Source: an uncultured Actinomycetes bacterium (lineage in GTDB: Bacteria > Actinomycetota > Thermoleophilia > Gaiellales > F1-60-MAGs149). Taken from it: a DNA stretch of 18,262 bases. The first letter of the stretch is position 1. Every line of letters starts with the position of its first letter. The stretch is taken from assembly GCA_903960645.1 (NCBI GenBank), contig CAJCBN010000449.1, positions 1 through 18,262 of the forward strand, in the 5' to 3' direction. A program made the position numbers and the translations under genes. The notes under the pieces are model-generated. The model ran no database searches. It saw only the letters and a list, made by a program, of their open reading frames with translations, and was not told where the DNA came from. Shown here one piece after another: positions 15,091 to 18,262 of the stretch.

Positions 15091-16011
15091 CTACGTGGAG
15101 CGCTGCGGTGCACAGCAGCCCGGGGCCGCCTCGGCTTCGCCGCCAGCGACCAGCGGAATGGCCGCCGGCACGTCAGGGCTCCACGCGCAGCGGAAGCCCT
15201 GGTGCCCGGTCGAGCTCTCAGCGGTGTTGCCGGTGCGGGCGGAGACGCGGTAGCGGTCGCAGTACGAGCGGTGGCAGAGGAACGAGCCGCCGCGGATCGC
15301 CATCACGTCGTCGCCGGCGGCCGGGTTGAAGCGGTCGCGCGTCCACTCCCAGACGTTGCCGCTGGTGTTGTGCAGGCCGTAGTCGTTCGGCGGGAAGGCA
15401 TCGACGGGGCAGGTGCCGCGGTAGCCGTCTTCGCCGGTGTCCTCCTCCGGGAACGTGCCCTGCCAGATGTTGCAGCGGTGCTCGCCGTCTGGCGTGAGCT
15501 CCATGCCCCACGGATAGCGCTGCTGCACGAGGCCGCCGCGCGCCGCGGCCTCCCACTCGGCCTCGCTCGGCAGGCGCAGGCCTGCCCACGTGCAGTAGGC
15601 GAGTGCGTCGAGCACGGCGACGTGGACGACGGGGTGGTCCATGCGGCCCTCGAGGTTCGACTGCGGCCCCTCGGGGTGTCGCCAGTCGGCACCTTCGACC
15701 TTGCGCCACCAGGGCGCGGCGGCGGCGGCCTGCGTCAGCTCGAAGTCGTCGGGTAGGAAGTTGACGAACACGAACGACCAGCCCCACTGCTCGGCAACGG
15801 TGTCCCAGTCGGTGTCGTCGACGAAGGCGGCGAAGCGCTCGTTGGACACGGCATGCGTGTCCATCCAGAACGGCGCCAGCTCGAGCTCGCGGATGGGGCC
15901 TTCCCAGTCGCCTTCACGGGCGCGCTCGTCCTCGTTGCCCAGCAGATAGCGCCCACCGGGAATGGGCCTCAGCTGCGCGCCGTGCGCGGTGGGTGGAAGG
16001 GGCGCGGGCAT
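15091..16011 (-). CDS. Formylglycine-generating enzyme (copper-dependent FGE/SUMF1 family)
   Basis: This 306-residue enzyme converts the cysteine of a CxPxR motif in sulfatases and related targets to formylglycine. The segment RGGSFLCHRSYCDRYRVSAR holds both copper-binding, catalytic cysteines (C246, C251), followed by GNTAESSTGHQGFRCA, as in characterised actinobacterial FGEs. Other family blocks are PIPGGRYLLGNE, DHPVVHV, LRLPSEAEWEAAARGG, RCNIWQGTFP and GNVWEWTRDRF. ATG16011 lies 4 nt after the NIPSNAP stop and fits the family N-terminus. The C-terminus ends CCAPQRST, so the protein itself contains a CxPxR sequence (C300-R304). No sulfatase gene is in the window. Confidence 0.9.
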   Translation of the reverse strand: MPAPLPPTAHGAQLRPIPGGRYLLGNEDERAREGDWEGPIRELELAPFWMDTHAVSNERFAAFVDDTDWDTVAEQWGWSFVFVNFLPDDFELTQAAAAAPWWRKVEGADWRHPEGPQSNLEGRMDHPVVHVAVLDALAYCTWAGLRLPSEAEWEAAARGGLVQQRYPWGMELTPDGEHRCNIWQGTFPEEDTGEDGYRGTCPVDAFPPNDYGLHNTSGNVWEWTRDRFNPAAGDDVMAIRGGSFLCHRSYCDRYRVSARTGNTAESSTGHQGFRCAWSPDVPAAIPLVAGGEAEAAPGCCAPQRST

Positions 16012-16015
16012 GGCT

Positions 16016-16324
16016 TCAGCGCCACGCAGTGGCGAAGGAGCGCTCGATACGCTCGACGGTCTGGCCCTCGCTTGCCTCGCTGGCGGCCTTGGCCGCCACC
16101 CAATCGGGATCGGCCTGAAAGGCGGCCCAGGTTGCATCCAGCTGCGCCTGGTCCTGCCAGAGGCAGACGTAGACGAACACATCCCCATCGTCGCGATCCA
16201 CCCAGAAGCGATCGATCTCCACGCCATGGCGGTCGAACAGGGGCAGCACGACCTCGTCGAAGCGCATCAGCACGGCGGCGCGCTTGCCGGGGGTGCAGAC
16301 GTAGCGGCGGATCTCGTACAGCAT
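16016..16324 (-). CDS. NIPSNAP-like small protein
   Basis: This 102-residue protein begins MLYEIRRYVCTPGKRAAVLM and contains LPLFDRHGVEIDRFWVDRDD, VFVYVCLWQDQAQLDATWAA and FQADPDWVAAKA. These fit the ferredoxin-like, dimeric alpha-beta barrel fold of NIPSNAP/ABM-type proteins. Its biochemical role is unknown; such proteins are often small-molecule binders or monooxygenase-like. GGAG lies about 9 nt before ATG16324. It leads the operon and ends 4 nt before the FGE gene. Confidence 0.75.
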   Translation of the reverse strand: MLYEIRRYVCTPGKRAAVLMRFDEVVLPLFDRHGVEIDRFWVDRDDGDVFVYVCLWQDQAQLDATWAAFQADPDWVAAKAASEASEGQTVERIERSFATAWR

Positions 16325-16371
16325 CAGGGGAACTCCGGATCGGGTCGTCGCCGCGCGGGCGCAACACCGCA

Positions 16372-16377
16372 ATCATA
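16372..16377 (-). promoter_or_regulatory. Possible -10 element of the NIPSNAP-FGE operon
   Basis: TATGAT on the minus strand is close to consensus and would give a leader of about 40 nt containing the GGAG ribosome-binding site of the NIPSNAP gene. No good -35 is seen. Confidence 0.35.
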
Positions 16378-16385
16378 CGGGGGCG

Positions 16386-16556
16386 ATGAACCTCTCCTAC
16401 CGCCAGCGTGTCCTCGTCATGGTCGTCCTGCTCGCCGTCTTCATGGCGGGCCTCGCGATCTCCAACACCGTCAATCAGGTGCTCGGCATCGGCATCTGCG
16501 CCGTCGCGTTCGTATTGACGGCGCTGGTCGTACTGGGGCTCAATCGGGCGCGGTAG
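16386..16556 (+). CDS. Small two-helix membrane protein (56 residues)
   Basis: The ORF begins MNLSYRQRVLVMVVLLAVF and continues with a second hydrophobic stretch (LGIGICAVAFVLTALVVLGL), ending NRAR and TAG. Codons are strongly G/C-ending in the third position, like its neighbours, and the two hydrophobic segments separated by a short polar turn (SNTVNQ) indicate a small integral membrane protein. The basic ends suggest both termini face the cytoplasm. It is divergent from the NIPSNAP-FGE operon and convergent with the propeller gene at 16569. No Shine-Dalgarno sequence stands out. The family and function are unknown. Confidence 0.65.
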   Translation: MNLSYRQRVLVMVVLLAVFMAGLAISNTVNQVLGIGICAVAFVLTALVVLGLNRAR

Positions 16557-16568
16557 GCGCTGGTCGAC

Positions 16569-17432
16569 TCAGCGGATTGTCAGCGTCGCCTGCGTGATCG
16601 CGAAACCGTCGAAGGGATTGGCCAGCGGCGAGGTCGTGTAGTACAGCTGGAACGTGTTCCTCTTGCCGGCGGTGAAGCCGGTGGGGTCGAGTGCGTTGAC
16701 CTTCAGCGACGACACGGACTTGGTGCCGAACGTCCACTTGAGGCCGTCGGTGCTGCGGCCGACGAGCAGGCGCTGCGGCGGGTTGCCCGGCGTGGTTGAC
16801 GAGATCGCCAGCCATGCGCCCTGCTTCGCCTGCAGCACCTCGAAGTCGACGAGCCCGCCGGTGGTGCGGCGGCCCGGATCGGCGGTGAACGCCGTACCCG
16901 TCGCGTCGGTGGCCGTGGCGCTGCGCGTGAACTCCGGTCCGTTGCCGGAGTCCGTCCAGTACAGGCGCACGCGTCCGTTCGGCATCAGCACGGCGTCCGG
17001 CACGCCCCACGCCTTCTTCATCATCGGCGCGCTGAACCCGGTCGGCGTCGAGGGGCCGAGGGTGAGGCCATCGGCTGCGATGGTGGCCGAGCCGAGCTCC
17101 TGTGTCTGCGTCGTGGGGTTCAGCTCCTTGAAGTACGCGCGGCGCGAGCCGTCGGCGAGCACGACGATCGTCACGTCGGTGCGGAATGGGATCACTCCGA
17201 CGCGGGTGCAGGCGCCTGCGCGCGAGCACAGATCCATCGCCGTGCCACCCTCGGCCGCGTAGTACAGCCGGACCGAGCCGTCGGCCTGGCGCTCCGCGAA
17301 TGGGCTGACCCCGCCGAGCCCGAGGGGCTTCTGCTGGGTCAGCGTGCCGGTCGGAGCGGTCGTCGCCGCGTGGGCGAGGGGGGCAAGGGCGAGCGTGCCG
17401 ACGATGATGGCGGCGCAGAGAAGACGATGCAT
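16569..17432 (-). CDS. Exported propeller-like (sialidase/GH43-like) protein
   Basis: This 287-residue protein has a signal peptide (MHRLLCAAIIVGTLALAPLAHA). Its body contains repeated blade-like strands: GSVRLYYAAEG, SRRAYFKEL, GRVRLYWTDSG, GAWLAISST and NTFQLYYTTSP. The pattern resembles the propeller of sialidases and family 43 glycosidases, but I see no confident catalytic acid set, so it may only bind. One cysteine pair (LCSRAGAC) suggests export. ATG17432 follows a strong promoter (TTGACG-17 nt-TACCGT) by 6 nt, so the mRNA should be leaderless. Confidence 0.7.
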   Translation of the reverse strand: MHRLLCAAIIVGTLALAPLAHAATTAPTGTLTQQKPLGLGGVSPFAERQADGSVRLYYAAEGGTAMDLCSRAGACTRVGVIPFRTDVTIVVLADGSRRAYFKELNPTTQTQELGSATIAADGLTLGPSTPTGFSAPMMKKAWGVPDAVLMPNGRVRLYWTDSGNGPEFTRSATATDATGTAFTADPGRRTTGGLVDFEVLQAKQGAWLAISSTTPGNPPQRLLVGRSTDGLKWTFGTKSVSSLKVNALDPTGFTAGKRNTFQLYYTTSPLANPFDGFAITQATLTIR

Positions 17433-17438
17433 GCGGAG

Positions 17439-17467
17439 ACGGTACGAGCCTCGCGCCAGCACGTCAA
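17439..17467 (-). promoter_or_regulatory. Promoter of the propeller-like exported protein
   Basis: TTGACG (17462-17467) and TACCGT (17439-17444) on the minus strand are separated by 17 nt. The -10 ends 6 nt before the ATG. Confidence 0.7.
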
Positions 17468-17554
17468 CCGGCCGGCGCCGCCGTCGGTCTCAGGCTGCCG
17501 CGAGCGCGTCGGCTGCGGCCTGTGTCCTGTACGTGCGTGCCGTGTTGGTTGGGG

Positions 17555-18262
17555 CTAGCCCGTGACGGGTTGTGGTGGCAGTGTGGTGGCTGCGGGTCGT
17601 GGTGTGCGGATCTTGAATGTCTTGGTCGCGGGTGTGCCACTGATGCCGTGCTGGGTGGGGGTGATCTTGACGAGCCAGGTGCCGGCCTTCTTCAGGCGGA
17701 TGGTGCAGGTGGCGGTGCGCTTCTGTGTCTTCTTGTTGGTGGTGACTTTGCAGGTGCCGCGTGCGGTGCGGGTGGTGCGGGTTTGGAGGCGTTGGGTCGT
17801 GTTGGTGGTGGCGGTGATCGTGTACGTCACCCCTACGGTGGGGGTGAAGCGACCGGTGATTCTGCGAGTGTCGCGGGACCAGCGGATACCGGTCGGTTTC
17901 GCAGGCAGGGCCGACGCTGCAACGAGCGACACAGCTGAGGGTGCAGCTGATGGCACTTCTGATGGCGTTACCGTAGGAGCACAGGTCGACCACTGGTCTG
18001 ACACCACACCATCAGTACCAATCGCAGCTAGATAGTTTCGCGGTAGAGCGGGATCATTGATTGTGGTGAAGTAGCCGCCGAGGTAGACCGTCGAGCACGA
18101 CACTGCAATCGCCTGCACGGCGCCGTTCGCGTTTGGGTTCCAGTTGGGGTCAAGGGATCCATTAGTAAAGACGGCGGCCGCGTAGTTACGCTGAGTAGCT
18201 CCTGGAGTGGTGCAGTCCGTAGGATCGGAGGCACCCAGGCACGTGAAGTCGCCGCCGAGGTA
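17555..18262 (-). CDS. Repeat propeller protein with Ig-like C-terminus, 3' part only
   Basis: The reading frame is open to the right edge, so the 5' end and any signal peptide lie outside the window. The visible part has two copies of a propeller unit, YLGGDFT...RNYAAAVFTNGSLDPNWNP and VYLGGYFTTIN...RNYLAAIGTDG, separated by NGAVQAIAVSCS. These resemble the delta-60/DUF5122-type repeats common in secreted actinobacterial proteins. A serine-proline hinge follows, then a Thr- and Arg-rich C-terminal domain with a cysteine pair and AGTWLVKITPTQHGISGTPAT, homologous to the C-terminus of the exported protein at 12205-13332. The protein ends PPQPVTG. Confidence 0.75.
   Translation of the reverse strand, partial: YLGGDFTCLGASDPTDCTTPGATQRNYAAAVFTNGSLDPNWNPNANGAVQAIAVSCSTVYLGGYFTTINDPALPRNYLAAIGTDGVVSDQWSTCAPTVTPSEVPSAAPSAVSLVAASALPAKPTGIRWSRDTRRITGRFTPTVGVTYTITATTNTTQRLQTRTTRTARGTCKVTTNKKTQKRTATCTIRLKKAGTWLVKITPTQHGISGTPATKTFKIRTPRPAATTLPPQPVTG

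Overview
The window is GC-rich DNA from a bacterium with actinobacterial habits. I favour Thermoleophilia/Solirubrobacterales because of the many Sec-exported propeller proteins, InlB-type repeats, proline-threonine linkers and C-terminal Ig-like domains, but that is inference from gene style and no rRNA is present. At least seven genes show an extended TANNNT -10 element only 6-7 nt before the start codon, so leaderless transcripts look common here.

Region 1 (1-435) has no gene. It holds a tRNA-Ser-like 3' end and a family of hairpin-forming direct repeats. Region 2 (436-7748) is a tight four-gene exported cluster on the + strand. It encodes an aerolysin-like/RTX protein (possible pore-forming toxin), a propeller/InlB-repeat surface protein, an Ntn-type linear amide hydrolase and a TolB-like propeller. 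The first gene appears to be preceded by a 10-codon leaderless ORF whose stop overlaps its start (ATGA). Region 3 (7749-8067) carries a hairpin and a collapsed, mosaic copy of part of the second gene.

Region 4 (8070-9474) is a succinate-semialdehyde-type aldehyde dehydrogenase with a perfect palindrome in its leader; a strong hairpin separates it from a convergent RHH/MazF toxin-antitoxin pair (9515-10100, -). Divergent to that pair is a MetX-like alpha/beta hydrolase (10231-11211, +). Region 5 (11208-12064, -) is an overlapping pair: a winged-helix protein with a DUF5678-like tail, followed by a retropepsin-like aspartic protease. Region 6 (12205-14504) has an exported protein of unknown function divergent from polyphosphate kinase 2, with a dyad in the shared promoter.

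Region 7 (14517-16324, -) is an operon of a NIPSNAP-like protein, a formylglycine-generating enzyme (FGE) with both active-site cysteines, and a polytopic membrane protein. The FGE itself ends in a CxPxR motif, the signature FGE modifies. Region 8 (16386-18262) has a 56-residue membrane protein (+), an exported propeller-like protein (-) and the 3' part of a YLGG-repeat propeller protein (-) running off the right edge.

The best candidates for something undescribed are the aerolysin-like/RTX protein with its leaderless leader ORF and exported partners, the regulator/retropepsin pair, and the FGE with a built-in CxPxR tail. All rest on reading motifs by eye; no database search was possible.
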